Assembly: GCF_963583255.1 (NCBI RefSeq)
Contig: NC_084805.1
Span: 12,803,375-12,867,374 of the forward strand
Direction: 5' to 3'
Source of the DNA: Pyrus communis
Taxonomy: Eukaryota > Streptophyta > Magnoliopsida > Rosales > Rosaceae
Length of the DNA: 64,000 nt
The notes under the pieces were generated by a model. That model was not told where the DNA came from. It saw only the letters and a list, made by a program, of their open reading frames with translations, and ran no database searches. Position 1 is the first letter of the stretch. Every line of letters starts with the position of its first letter. A program made the position numbers and the translations under genes. Shown here piece by piece: positions 32,246 through 43,645 of this stretch.

Positions 32246-33500
32246 CAACGGTAAACTTAAGTTTCCAGAAAAGAAAATGGGTGTCGACATTGATCCATTT
32301 TCTACAATGATGGTAAGCATGGTAGATGCTTGTCTACTTAGAGATAAAGGAAAAGAAAAGGCCGAGTTCATTCCAATGCGACACGTCCGAAAATAGAACC
32401 GTCGGCCACGATTAAAAATCGATTTGTTCTCAAATAAGCCACCTCAAGATTTAATCGGACCAGCCATTATCGAATCAATGTCAAGCTCCAACGTCGAGGA
32501 AGCTAACAAGCTGACAGTCCTATGTAGTCGTTGCAAAGCAAACGTCATTTTAGCTGAGTTAAAAAAAGAGCCATGGCGGATAGCAGTACTGCAAACGCCC
32601 ACAACCGTGGTGACATCCCAAAAAACGTTTGGAACATGCCAACGTCATAAGGTCTTCAATAGGCTTGGTCCCCAAACGCAAGATACCAAGCCATCTTTGG
32701 CTAGACGACACCTTGATTTCGAAGCGCCGTTTTATAACGAAGATTATTACGCGCGCAGCTCTGGTAGTTCAAGTTCACCCGTGAACCAACGCACTTTCAA
32801 GCCCCCTGAGCCACGTGACCAACGTTTGTATACCTATCATTCCCCTAATGGTGTATACACCACGCTGTCTAAGTCACAGAAACATCGGCGTCAAAGAATA
32901 GATTGTATGGCCCGCCAATAAGCAACCCAAGAAACTTCGGCCCCCAAGTGGCAGCCGAAAGAAAAATCCATAATGACGATAAAAGACAACCTCCGACTAT
33001 TATGATAAAGTTGCTTCAAGGAAAACAGGTGATTAATTATGATTTTGAAACCACAATTGAGGAATTTGAAAACCGGATCAAACTCTTTCTTCGGCCTGGG
33101 GAAATGGAAGCTCACCTCGAATACTTCTGGAAGGAAGTCGAGAACAAACTTTTTCCACCACCCATATCGGAACCGTTGATCAAAGTGAAACGAAATCTAC
33201 ATCCGCCGTTCCTCGGGGAGGCTTTAGAGAACATGCGAGAGTTTCACTAAAAGCACTCGGCTAATGATTTATCTGGTTTACCGAAAGCATGTCAAGATAC
33301 TATTGATCTCGTTCTAACTTGTCCAAATGCTGAACAAATCATCCAAAAAACTTCGGATTCAGGGTTAAAATCTAGGTTCTAACATATACGCGAGGCCCGA
33401 GTCCTCGGCTTTGATGTCGATCCATATACTGATATTGACGTAGCCGAGCTTCCATTCTCTCTCGAGGACCTTGGATATTTGTGATACCATTTCAAGCCGT
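32246..33500 (+). pseudogene. gypsy gag-pol linker region
   Basis: After a frame slip near 32195 the reading continues as DNGKLKFPEKKMGVDIDPF and, from 32424, through LTVLCSRCKANVI to a stop at 32921. A second frame from 32903 reads PRNFGPQVAAERKIHNDD and FLRPGEMEAHLEYFW to 33250 and, beyond one stop, DTIDLVLTCPNAEQII. These phrases are typical of the variable region between gag and protease in Tat-type elements; no enzymatic motif is seen. Boundaries are approximate. Confidence 0.5.
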
Positions 33501-33801
33501 TTTCCTTTTCAGCTTTACGACCGATGAAACAGAACGTGTTGCCCGATTAGATGCTTACCTTAACACCAGAGATGTATGTATCATGTATTAGCATGCTCGT
33601 GTCACGACACAAATCCTGGACACAGTTCTGATTTCAGATGAACCCGAGATCGATGAACGGAAGGAGAAAACTCCTGTAGACATATCACAGGAACATACTC
33701 CAGCGACAACCGACGAAGGAGAAACTGATACTTCCCATGCAAATCCAGAAGAAGAAGATCCCTAAGAAGAGGATCTAGAAGAAGAAGAAGATCATAACCC
33801 G

Positions 33802-34527
33802 ATGGGCCATTTTGTCCTCGACAACATGGAAATCAGTATGGTCCATGTCTTATTTGTCGATTTTCAGCCAATTACGTCCCAACCTAATTCCTTGGATGTT
33901 GATGTAGTTGTTGAGGAAGCCACGCAAGTTAACTTTGTGGCTGTTGAGGAAATCGAGCTCGCAACGAAGGAAAATAAGCTCAAAGTGGCTCTCATCGAAT
34001 TATTTCCTCGCTCGTCATCAGTTAATCTCCATCATTTGAAGTCGTTGTATGTTACAGCTCACATCGAGGGGTATCCAGTTTCCAAAATCTTTGTCAACTA
34101 CAGCACGACAGTTAATATCATGCCCGTCTCCATCATGAAGGCATTACGTCGCTCTAGCGGCGAACTTATTCCATTGGGGATCACCATGAGTAGTTTCGTC
34201 GGTGGCAAGTCCCAGACCAAGGGGGTACATCCGTTAGAAGTAAATATTGCAGGTAGCAATCATATGACCGCGTTCTTCATAGTCGATTCAAAGACTGAAT
34301 ATAACGCATTGCTCGAACGGGACTGGATCCACCAAACAGGCTATATTTCATCATCTTTATATCAAGTCCTCATTTTCTGGGACAGTAAATCTGTCGTGGT
34401 TCATCTGACCGACAATCGGCCGTTTGAAGCTAACATGATCCAAGCACGTCACTATGATGACCACGTCAGCTACATCACCTTGCACTATTTCAACGATGAA
34501 GGACGACCGACACAAATTTCAATTTAG
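33802..34527 (+). pseudogene. gypsy aspartic protease-like domain, active-site Asp lost
   Basis: The frame reads HLKSLYVTAHIEGYPVSKIF followed by VNYSTTVNIMP. In related elements the same spot is V-D-G-G-A/S-x-V-N-I-M-P, so the catalytic Asp is now Asn and the two Gly are changed. Later landmarks are FVGGKSQTKG, AFFIVDSKTEYNALLERDWI (the usual L-G-R-D-W-I segment) and a C-terminal IYLTLHYF-like tail. The Asp-to-Asn change is a single G-to-A step. An upstream acidic tract, EEEDP, near 33750 is broken by a stop. Confidence 0.75.
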
Positions 34528-34894
34528 AAAGCCATCGAGGTTGGCACCTAGACTGTACATCAGGATTCGACGAGACTCGGGTTGGCTGGCCTCATTACCG
34601 AGCCTGATGTCTAACACTAAACAGGTTGAGCGACGAGCCGCGTTTTCATCTACCATGGAATGATTGCTAGCTCACTGGTATACTATTTCCAAACAACCGA
34701 ATTCAGGCGTAAACCATGTGGAGTTTCTCACTAGATCAGATAATGGCCCTGTCATTTCCTTTGACAAAGTCCAAGCTACCCCGGCTGAGCTCAAAGACAG
34801 TCGGCCCCAAGTCAAAGACCTATTAGAGGAAATAAATGTTGCAACGGCCAATGACCCTTGGCCATTATTTATTAGTGCTTTGTTACCCTAACCC

Positions 34895-35750
34895 ATGAAA
34901 ACTGACCTTTGTAAGTTACTAAACGAATTTAAAGATTGTTTTGCTTGGAGTTATCATGAGATGCCTGGTCTAGACCGAACTCTAGTTGAGCATGAATTAC
35001 GTATCAAAGTTGGTTATAAACCTTTTCACCAACCCCTTCGGCAATTCTCGACCAAAGTACAACTTTGCATAAAAAACAAACTAGTTTGACTTTTAAAAGC
35101 CGGGTTTATTTAAACCGCTCGATACGTCGAATGGTTAGCGAATATCGTACCCGTGTTAAAGAAAAGCAGGGCTCTACGCATCTGCATCGATTTTCGTAAT
35201 TTGAATTTGGCAACCCCCAAAGATGAATATCTGATGCCAATCTTAGATTTGTTAATTGACACCGTAGTCAGTCATGAAATGTTGTCCTTCATGGACGGCC
35301 ATGTTGGCTACAACCAGAACTTTATCACCGAAGCCGATGTTCACAAAACTGCCTATCGTTGCCCAGGGGCACTCGGGACTTACAAATGGGTAATCATGCC
35401 ATTCGACCTTAAAAATGTTGGTGCCACATATCAATGTGCTATGAACACCATATTTCATGACCTGATTGGTACGATTATAGAAGTACATATCGACGATGTG
35501 GTAGTTAAATCGAAGAGTTACCGAACGCATCTAGATGATATTTGGCAAGCTTTCCTTTGTATGCGTCAACATAATCTTAAAATGAACCCAGCCAAATGCA
35601 GATTCGGTGTATCAACCAGTAACTTCTTGGGTTTTCTTATACACCATCGTGGTATCGAGGTGGACATAAATAAGGCTTGCGCAATCATCGACGCTCCACC
35701 CCAACGACCAAGAAGCAACTCCAATCTTTATTTGACAAGATAAATTTTCT
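34895..35750 (+). pseudogene. gypsy reverse transcriptase
   Basis: The thumb-proximal start reads FKDCFAWSYHEMPGLDRTLV, then HELRIKVGYKPFHQPLRQF, followed by two in-frame stops near 35087 and 35108. From 35153 the core is RICIDFRNLNLATPKDEY, LSFMDGHVGYNQ, KWVIMPFDLKNVGATYQ, then VHIDDVVVKS and LKMNPAKCRFGVSTSNFLGF. The two Asp of the catalytic box remain (IDD), with Tyr replaced by His in front. RVT_1 motifs A-E are in order. The C-terminal part beyond 35740 slips frame. Confidence 0.88.
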
Positions 35751-36600
35751 TCGCCGTTTCATAGCTAATTAAGTGGGAAAAATCAATGCGTTTTTTATGC
35801 TTTTGAAACTCAAGGATTCGACAAGTTCGAGTGGCGCGATCAATTATTCAGCCGTAGAAAAACTCTGCCTGGCTTTGTTTTTTGCTGCGTCTAAACTTCA
35901 GAATTACATGCTCCCTTCCATCACTTAGGTCATCGCGCAAACCGATGTTATTCGGTATACGCTCACCTGACCAATGGCACTGTTCGAATTTAGTTTGCAA
36001 TACGTGCCACATAAAGCTGTCAAAGGACAAGCGCTAGCCGATTTCTTAGCTTAAATTCCTTCTCCATATGGTTTCGGGGGCAACGACATTGAAATCGGCA
36101 TGGTGGAAATGCGTGATAATTATTGGACGATGTATTTTGATGGCTCAAGTACTTTAGCCTTGGCCGGTGTAGGGATCGTTATTTAATCCCTAGATCAACA
36201 CCGCTGGTATTTTTCTCTCAAGCTTGATTTTGACTGTACAAATAATCAGGCCGAATATGAAGCTCTTATCATCGACTTCAACATCCTTCATGACTTGAGG
36301 GTAGCTTGTGTACTCGTCCTCGGCGATTTAGAACTTGTAATTAACCAACTCAATGGAACTTTCCATTGCATGAGTTGTACTCGGGCGCCCTATCACATGG
36401 TTGCCAGCTATTTGGCCGAGTTGTTCGACGGTATCATGTTCAAGCACATCTCCCAAGTTCGAAACATCGATGCAGACGAACTGGCTCAAATAGCCTCTGG
36501 AGCACAACTCATAGGGGGTGAGCTAGGCCAGGCGATACCTGTAGTACGACGATCACACCTGGCCTTGGTTCATCAACAATTTCTCTAACACGACCACGTG
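35751..36600 (+). pseudogene. gypsy RNase H domains
   Basis: 35830-36050 carries remnants of the RT-linked RNase H (EKLCLALFFAASKLQNYM, FSLQYVPHKAVKGQALADFL). A second, plant-type RNase H (RVT_3) follows: NYWTMYFDGSSTLALAGVGI, NNQAEYEALI and GDLELVINQLNGTF, with the D-E-D residues in place. In-frame stops near 35930, 35970, 36053 and 36183 interrupt it. A second, acquired RNase H after the first is a known trait of Tat-type elements. Confidence 0.8.
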
Positions 36601-36655
36601 ATCCGTACACGAGTCATGTCTCTACCTTTGTTGTTGGAACGAAAAGTTTCTGCAG

Positions 36656-37942
36656 ATGTCTGCGCTGTCGAGATATTACCAAATGATTGAAGAAGGTCAA
36701 ATATTCGATAACCCTAGTGATAAACACGATCGACGGACAAAGGTCTATGCCACAAATTACGTGTCATACCAGAATGAGTTATATCGAAAAGGTGAGGATG
36801 GTTTATTGTTACTATGCCTCGGCCCGCAGGAGGCTACCCAAGCAATTACAGATGTACACGAAAGAATTTGCGGGGCTCATCAATCTGGAAGTAAGATGCG
36901 TTGGCTGATTCGCTGACATGGCTATTTCTGGCCTAGTATATTGAAGGATTGTATCGAGTATGCAAATGGATGTGTACATTGTTAAATTTATGGGCATATA
37001 CAAAGAGTCCCAGCCGAATTACTCCACTGGGTTACCAAATCGTGGCCGTTCAGAGGATGGGCCATAGATGTAATCAGTAAAATTACACCATCTTCTGGAG
37101 TAGCAAAACATGCATGGATACTTGTAGCAACCGATTACTTCACTAAATGGGTCGAAGCAAAATCATACGCTGAATTGACATCCAATGAAGTTTTCAATTT
37201 TGTAGAAGAAAACATCGTGACTAAATTCGGCGTACCAAAAACGATCATGACTGACAACGGCACGATCTTCACTGCTGAAAGGTTGAAAGAATATACGGCG
37301 AACTTGAAAATCCGACTCGAATAATCCACACCGTATTACCCACAAGAAAATGGACAAGCCGAAGCAAGTAATAAAGTTTTGATCGGCATTCTTGAAAGAA
37401 TGATAAAAGAAAAACCTGGTATGTGGCATTTGAAGTTAAACGAGGCTTTATGTGCATATCGGACCTCACTCCGATCAGCAACCAGGACAACCCCATATGC
37501 GTTGATGTATGGGCACGACGTGATGTTATCAGCCGAGCTGAGTATAAACTCGTTGCTAGTAATTGAGCAAAGTAGTTTGTTCAGTGCCAAATATAATCAG
37601 GCCATGAGGCAAGAGTTGGAGGATTTAGAGAAAGCTCGGCTTGATGCTTACAATTTATTAGTAGTACATAAAAAAATCACCGAGCGAGCCTATAATCAAC
37701 GAGTTGAACAAAAAATGTTCGGCGAATGAGAGTTAGTTTGGCAAACCATGTTGCCTGTAGGAATCAAAGATCCTAGATTTGGAAAATGGTCGCCGAATTG
37801 GGAAGGATCGTTCATCGTCCACAAAGTTCTCGGCAAGGGGGCATACCATCTCAAAGACTAAACTGGTCTAATTTATAAACTACCAATCAATGGGAAATTT
37901 TTAAAGAAATACTATCCAGTCACATAGGAGATGCGAGAATAA
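36656..37942 (+). pseudogene. gypsy integrase with zinc-binding domain
   Basis: The N-terminal part holds DVHERICGAHQSGSKMRW and ANGCVHC (an H-H-C-C zinc site). The core reads PFRGWAIDVISKI, FGVPKTIMTDNGTIF and PYYPQENGQAEASNK, so the D, D and E of the catalytic triad are all visible. A C-terminal segment follows with LVWQTMLPVGIKDPRFGKW, NWEGSFIVHKVLGKGAYHL and KFLKKYYP before stops at about 37925-37942. Interrupting stops lie near 36915, 36983, 37321, 37727, 37859 and 37925. Confidence 0.88.
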
Positions 37943-38111
37943 AAAGTTTATTTCATTAATTTTGCAAAATGACGTACAAGTGAAGTTACAAAGGATTCCT
38001 AAAGCCAAAATCCTAAGAGGTCTAAGGAAGGAAGACTTCAAGAGTAGCCTTCAATTTCAACCATCTTACTTCACTCATTGTGACTTTGGCTTGCCTTGTT
38101 CTTTTATTAAG

Positions 38112-41100
38112 CTAAAGTTGTTGTATCTGTTTTGCGTCAGCTACGAAGTCTGTCAGTCGAGCCCTATTCGCTTTAAAATCTTTTTTGAGTTCTAAAGCAA
38201 CATCCAACCTTTACCATTGAAGCTCGGTAGTTTGACGTTGAAGTTCGGCAATTTGATGATCAAGGCCAGCCAGCTGCGTTTTCTTTACTTTTATGGCCTC
38301 AACCTCTGGCCGATTGGCTTCTTAAGTGATATTTGCAGCCTTTAGGTTGTCCTTGGCCTAGAGACTCTTTTTAATGGTAGTAAAGTACTGTCGGGTCCAC
38401 TCCAGGATATTGGATAAGTGGACGACACTTTCGGTGCTTAGCAAGCCACTGGCTGCAAGATCGTTCAGGCACTTTCTTACAAAGTCAAAGCCTTTACTTT
38501 GAAGGACTTGTAAGGCCAAAAGGGATAGGAGTTCCTGCAACTTGGTGAAGGCATTGGATTCAACCGCGGTCGTGGAAGGCTCGGCCAATGTGGCTATTCT
38601 AGAAGTACCCGAGAGGAAAGCATCGAGCTCGACTTCCCATGAAGGCTGCACATGAAAAAATTTTAGAAAAAAAAAAGGAAAATCGTAAAGAAGATAGTAA
38701 AGAGAATTTGTTTTAGACCTGCCGAGATGAGACTTTGGCCATATTCCCTCGTTCATTGCTCAAACCTAGAGAGCTTAATGGCCAAGCCCAGTGTTTAAGA
38801 CTGCTTCTCAATTCACGCGGCCGATGAAGGTTATCTACGTTCGACGGCCACTGAGGTGGCTAGGAAATATACATAACACCCTTCGGCACATAGAATTTTT
38901 GATGAAACGAGTAATTGGGCACTTGACATTTAACATTTTTTGGTTTAGAATTCAAAACCAAGAAGTTAATAGATGGATAATGAAGGTTCTTACAAAGGCC
39001 GAAGTAACCTCTTGTGGAGGATTGCCGAGATTCTGATATTGGGGATGAATCGGCGTCTCTGTTGTAGTTTTTGTCTTGACAGTGGGTATTGCTTCATGCC
39101 TCACGTTTGCTTCGGCAGCAGGAGAGTTGACTTAGCTAGCAGTTTCGATCACCGACTGAGGAATGATGGGTGGCAGCTCGGCCGGTCGGGGGCACTTCAC
39201 TAACAAAGGTTCTTCGCTCTCGTCCTCCTAGACAGAAAAAGGTTGTTCATTAGTTGAGAGATCCAATTAAATAGAAAATTACTAATAAAAATGATCGTAC
39301 CTCTTCTTCGACAACGATTATTAGTTTCTTTTTTGGATTTGGGGATGGGTTATTCTCAGCCAGAGTGGCCAATTTCCCTACAGCAGCAGCTACTGGGCCG
39401 ACTGCGGGAGTAACAACTGGCCCCGGAATTACAGAACCCTCGACTAATAGAACGGCTACTGGTTCGACAATGGCCGGAACAATTAGGGGAACTTTAGTCG
39501 TTTGAGCCATCGGAGGATTTCGCGGCCTTCTCGCCAAGACCTCGATGGCAGAAAGAGGGAGAGATACGCTATGAGCAGTTGTCCTTGTTGTTTGACTTGA
39601 GATCATAAGAATCCCTCACTCCCATTTCTTTGCCTTCTTTTTGATGCGTTTTTGGGGGTGGGGCAACATTACTAGCCGCTCCTATCTCTGGGTAAGGCCG
39701 TTTGCTTGGTGTGGCTGGTATAGTAGTGGCCGCCATTGGAGTAGGAGAGGTCATTGAAGCTCGAACAGTTGCAGCCTTCTTTGGAAGAGCAAGCTTCTTT
39801 TTGGTTGTAACTGTCGTGGCCCTGTCAGCCCGCTTTGTTGGATGACTCACTGAAATTAAACTTAAGTGAGGTTGAAAGTTTTTGAGCAAGAAATATAAAT
39901 AAATAAAGGACGTATACCTTGGGCTGCTTCTTTGGATTTTGGGGCGGGAGCTTTCTTGGGACGGTCGCCGAACACTTTTTTGACAATATCTTCGACCGGT
40001 ATGCCAAAGAACTCTTGGATGTATGCGTCACACCAATCAGCAAATGCGCTAGTGCTGTGAGTTTCAAGGACGTTCGGCTGAAGGCGGAATTTCGTGCATC
40101 TTTCTTGAAATTCTTGGTCGGCCTCTTTACACACTCTCTCTAATGAACCAGAGAGGTGTTCTCAACTTAGAAGAGATTGAGAAGTAAGTAGAGGCACAAG
40201 GCAGCGTTGAAGGTAGCCGAGTTGCCAAGCGGTAAAGTGGGGGTCGTAGATTTCCCAACTCGCGCGTCGAGCATCACAATCGAGAGAAAGGTCACGAGTT
40301 AGCACGATCGCCCCTAGTTTTGTCGAAGATCGGCGTCTTCAGTCTCATCCCATACCGAGGATGGAAGCTTGATAAAATAAGGGTACTCATGACGACGACA
40401 AATAAAGAATTCGGCGTCAGAAGATCTTCTGGGCCAAAGAAGTACTTAAAAACTTATTCGTCCGAGTGAGGAGGAATTGGTCTAGAGACCAATTGGAGGC
40501 CTAGCGCTTCGGAGGATTTGAAATTGGGGATTTATGGCCTCAGGCTGGCGAAGTAGACTTGCAACCAAATTTAGAAAACCCAGATTGGGCCGTTTTGATG
40601 CGGATCAATTTTGGTAACAGTCGTCTTGGCCAGGCAGTGCATGAGGTTGGCGAGGATGGCCAAACTAAGAGCTAGGGTGTGACCACTGGCTAGGGCTTCA
40701 GCCACTGGCATGTTTTCAATCAAACACTTATTTGACTTGGCATAAATAATAAATTTGTTGTACCAATAAAATAAGAAGGCTTCATGTTTCCCCTTTCATA
40801 AGTCTTCCTCCCCTCGACCAACAAAGTGTTAGATGAAAGTGTTATAGTTGAAGAAGTTCTTGTGTAGCTTCTGAACTTCTTTTTTTGGGGCCTCGGCGAC
40901 ATGTTCGTTGAATAATGATTTAAGGTCTAAGTCAAATTGGTACCCAAGAAGAACGACATCAACTGGAAGACCAGATGGAGAAGTGCCAAAGATGACAGAT
41001 ATGTCGAGCACGGTCTGGCCAATGGGGCCGAGAAGGAGTACCATTGTGTTGGTGGCCGAGCACCAAAAACTCAAGGCTGCCGTGAAAAGCTCTTGGTCCA

Positions 41101-41470
41101 TGACAATTTCAACAGTCGAGAGCTTAATGGCATCATAAATGCCGAGAGTTTTCCACTCCTTGCTAAAAAACTTGTCCATTCGTTCGACCTAAGCTGCCCA
41201 GGCTGCAGTGGTCGAAGGCCAAGCTCTTTGAGGCCTGGCCGAATCCCACTTTGACCAATCATGCCCTTGGAGTAAAGGTTTTAAGCAGTGGGTCATGAGC
41301 ATTTCGGTAATGGCTTTTGGGATGACGTCCTTGAAAAACAGTCCTAATATCTGATTGGTGGCATTTGAGTTGCCTTCAAACCTTAGGGTCTTAATGGCAT
41401 TTCGATCGATGAAGTCATTGCATTTGGCGCACTTATCAGAAAGCTTGGTAATAAAGGTGTTGGAGGCCAT
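38112..41470 (-). pseudogene. Antisense plant mobile domain (PMD) gene with introns, captured by the gypsy element
   Basis: Plant mobile domain (PMD; 'aminotransferase-like') proteins include nuclear MAIN/MAIL1-type factors and many transposon-borne copies. On the - strand the ATG at 41470 starts MASNTFITKL; after one stop at 41189 the frame reads KEWKTLGIYDAIKLS, AALSFWCSATNTMVLLLGP and TVLDISVIFGTSPSGLPVDV, the PMD core. A later part reads LETHSTSAFADWCDAYIQEF and a basic KKAPAPKSKEA stretch. Three introns with GT..AG ends keep the frame: 39917-39850, 39300-39228 and 38718-38646. The last exon is coiled-coil-like (LAGLDHQIAELQ) and ends at a TAG at 38112-38114. Several stops and slips (for example around 40800 and 40140-40550) make it a pseudogene. 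It lies between integrase and the 3' LTR, opposite to gag-pol. Further introns are possible. Confidence 0.72.
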
Positions 41471-41880
41471 TGTTGAAGATTTGAGGAATTTTCTGGGACT
41501 GTGGTAGTTTTCTGGGTTTCGAAATCTTTTGGGCTGTGAGAGCAAATGGCAATAAGGATTCAAAAATTTTGAAAGTGTAAAGTTTGAATGAAGGAGAGTT
41601 GGATACTTATAGGCATTTTTGGAGGAAGATCAACAATTTTGTTTTAATTGGTGATGAAATCGACCGGAGGATTTGGAAATCATGATGGATATTCAAAGAA
41701 TCAAAGGACTGGAAAATTCACGATCGAGACCGCATGATGGCGTGTGACGGTGAATTTAATGGTAAAAAGACACCTGAGTGTCTACACGTCTCAAAAAGGC
41801 CAAAAAACTCGCGGATCAAGGTTGCAATGATGACGTATGGAAGAAAGTCCAGTTATGAGGGGGCGTTTCAGTAACAAATA
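41471..41880. other. Upstream DNA of the antisense gene, within the gypsy element
   Basis: Non-coding part of the gypsy 3' spacer, and the natural place for a promoter driving the antisense PMD gene. No TATA box or other element could be fixed with confidence. Confidence 0.35.
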
Positions 41881-43432
41881 TGTAATACCCTGAAATTTTA
41901 AATATATGAATTAGATATTCATAATTATTAATATGTGGGGAAAATCGAAAATAAACCGATTTATGATTATGAAAAATTGAATTGAGAAAACGTTTAAGTT
42001 TTATGTCTGGGAATTTTTATAATTTACGTCGGTTTTTCCTTGTCGATAAGTGAAATGGAGAAAATGCCCTAGTTGGATAAATTGAAATATACGAGGATGT
42101 ATCCTATCCCCGTACATATTATCGTTTTCTTGGCATATTTGGATAGAGTTTGATCTCACAAGCGTGTGGGCGAAAACCGTTTGTGAAACGAAGTTATAAC
42201 GAATGAAATAGAAATGAACAAGTGTAAGGGTAGAATGGTCATTTTGCTATGAATCTAGAAGGCTCCATAATTTTGGGAGCTTGTCGAGGAAAAGAAGATA
42301 AAAAAAATGAAAGGATGAAAGAAAAACGGCCAGAGAAGTGGCGAGAAAAGAAAAAGGAAAGAGGAGGTAACTGACCAATGATACCAAGAGAAATGAGAGA
42401 AAGGAGAGGGAAGAAAAGGAGAGGAACAAGGGGAAATCACCCAGCTAAACCGGGTCATCCCGTAACCCGCGGCTCGACCTGACGGAATTGATGAGTTCCA
42501 ATACCTTTTCATGCAATTTCTCCATTGATTAGAAGCCCCACATCACCTGGAAGTGACCTAGCATACATTCCTCTTCCAATTTCATCAAAACACCGAGTTA
42601 AATGGGTTTGATTTCGAGATAAACCCACCGTCGGGTTCGTAGGGGTGCGACGGCAAATTCTACCATTTCTGAATGTTATCATGTCAACCACCACTACCAA
42701 TAGACTCCTCTTAACCCCAGGAACAAAGCTCAAGCAATGGTTGAGGCGTCGGAGTTTGTTTGGAGTCGAATCAAGAACACCCATTTCTAGGGTTCATGTG
42801 GGTTTGAGGGAAATTGGAGCTTTTCCCGGCCAAATTGGACTTGGCCACATGTATAAAGCTTGCGCTACTCTTAGAGATCTTCATTTCTGTAATTTTTGAG
42901 AATTTTTAGAAATAGTTGAATTTTCAGGCGAGTCGGGGCGGCCTACTGCCACCCGCGGCGGCGCGTGGCCAGTGGGCCGTCTCTGCCTCTTTCACACTAT
43001 TTTTGATATTCTGAATCTATATTTAATGTAAATATGGTGTGATTCAATTATTTGGACTGATTTTGTGGTAGTTAGTCACTAAAAAGTCGAAGTTAATGAA
43101 TTTGGAAGTGGATATGTGAACTACGAAAGGTTTGATCCCGCTCAAGGGTATGTAGGCAGTCTAATGAGACGTTAGATGCAGCCATAAAATATGTGAGGTT
43201 AAATAAATTCAAGATTAAAGGTTGCTAAAATGGAAATTGGTCCATAAAGGGAAATGTCATTAAAATATGAAGATAGTGTCGTACATTTGGTATGGAATTA
43301 TAATTATGGAGCGTTAGTGAAACTTAAGTAGAGATTGTAATTGTAGATAGTTAACTAAACTACATTAAATATTTTGGGCCTACCCACAAATTTAATTCCC
43401 GAAAATAAATATTTCAGGGCCGGGGTGTTACA
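41881..43432 (+). mobile_element. Solo LTR (1.55 kb) inserted in the gypsy spacer
   Basis: It starts TGTAATACCCTGAAAT and ends GGGGTGTTACA. Flanks are AAATA (41876-41880) and AAATG (43433-43437), a 5-bp duplication with one difference. It shares long stretches with the reverse LTR ending at 57400, for example GAATCTAGAAGGCTCC, GTTTGATCTCACAAGCG and GTGAACTACGAAAGG, so both belong to one family. It carries no internal coding. It is younger than the gypsy element and sits 410 bp upstream of the antisense PMD start. Confidence 0.85.
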
Positions 43433-43645
43433 AAATGTCATCATTGAAGAGAAACATGCCAAGGAGATGCCGTGTGGTAGGAAGTTTGACGAGTTTGATA
43501 TCGTGCAGTCATGCCTCATAAATGTGTCTAAGTGGTTGGGATTTTCAAGGTGTTTTAGGGATATGCTGAAAGATTTGTTTCACTTCTTCAAGGTCGATGC
43601 TTGCCCAGGAGTTTTAGGCCGAAGACCTTAGAAGCGAGGGGACAA

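Noticed and set aside
30597..37942. The gypsy polyprotein as an intact gene
   Set aside because: Stops interrupt gag, RT, RNase H and integrase, and the protease Asp is lost.
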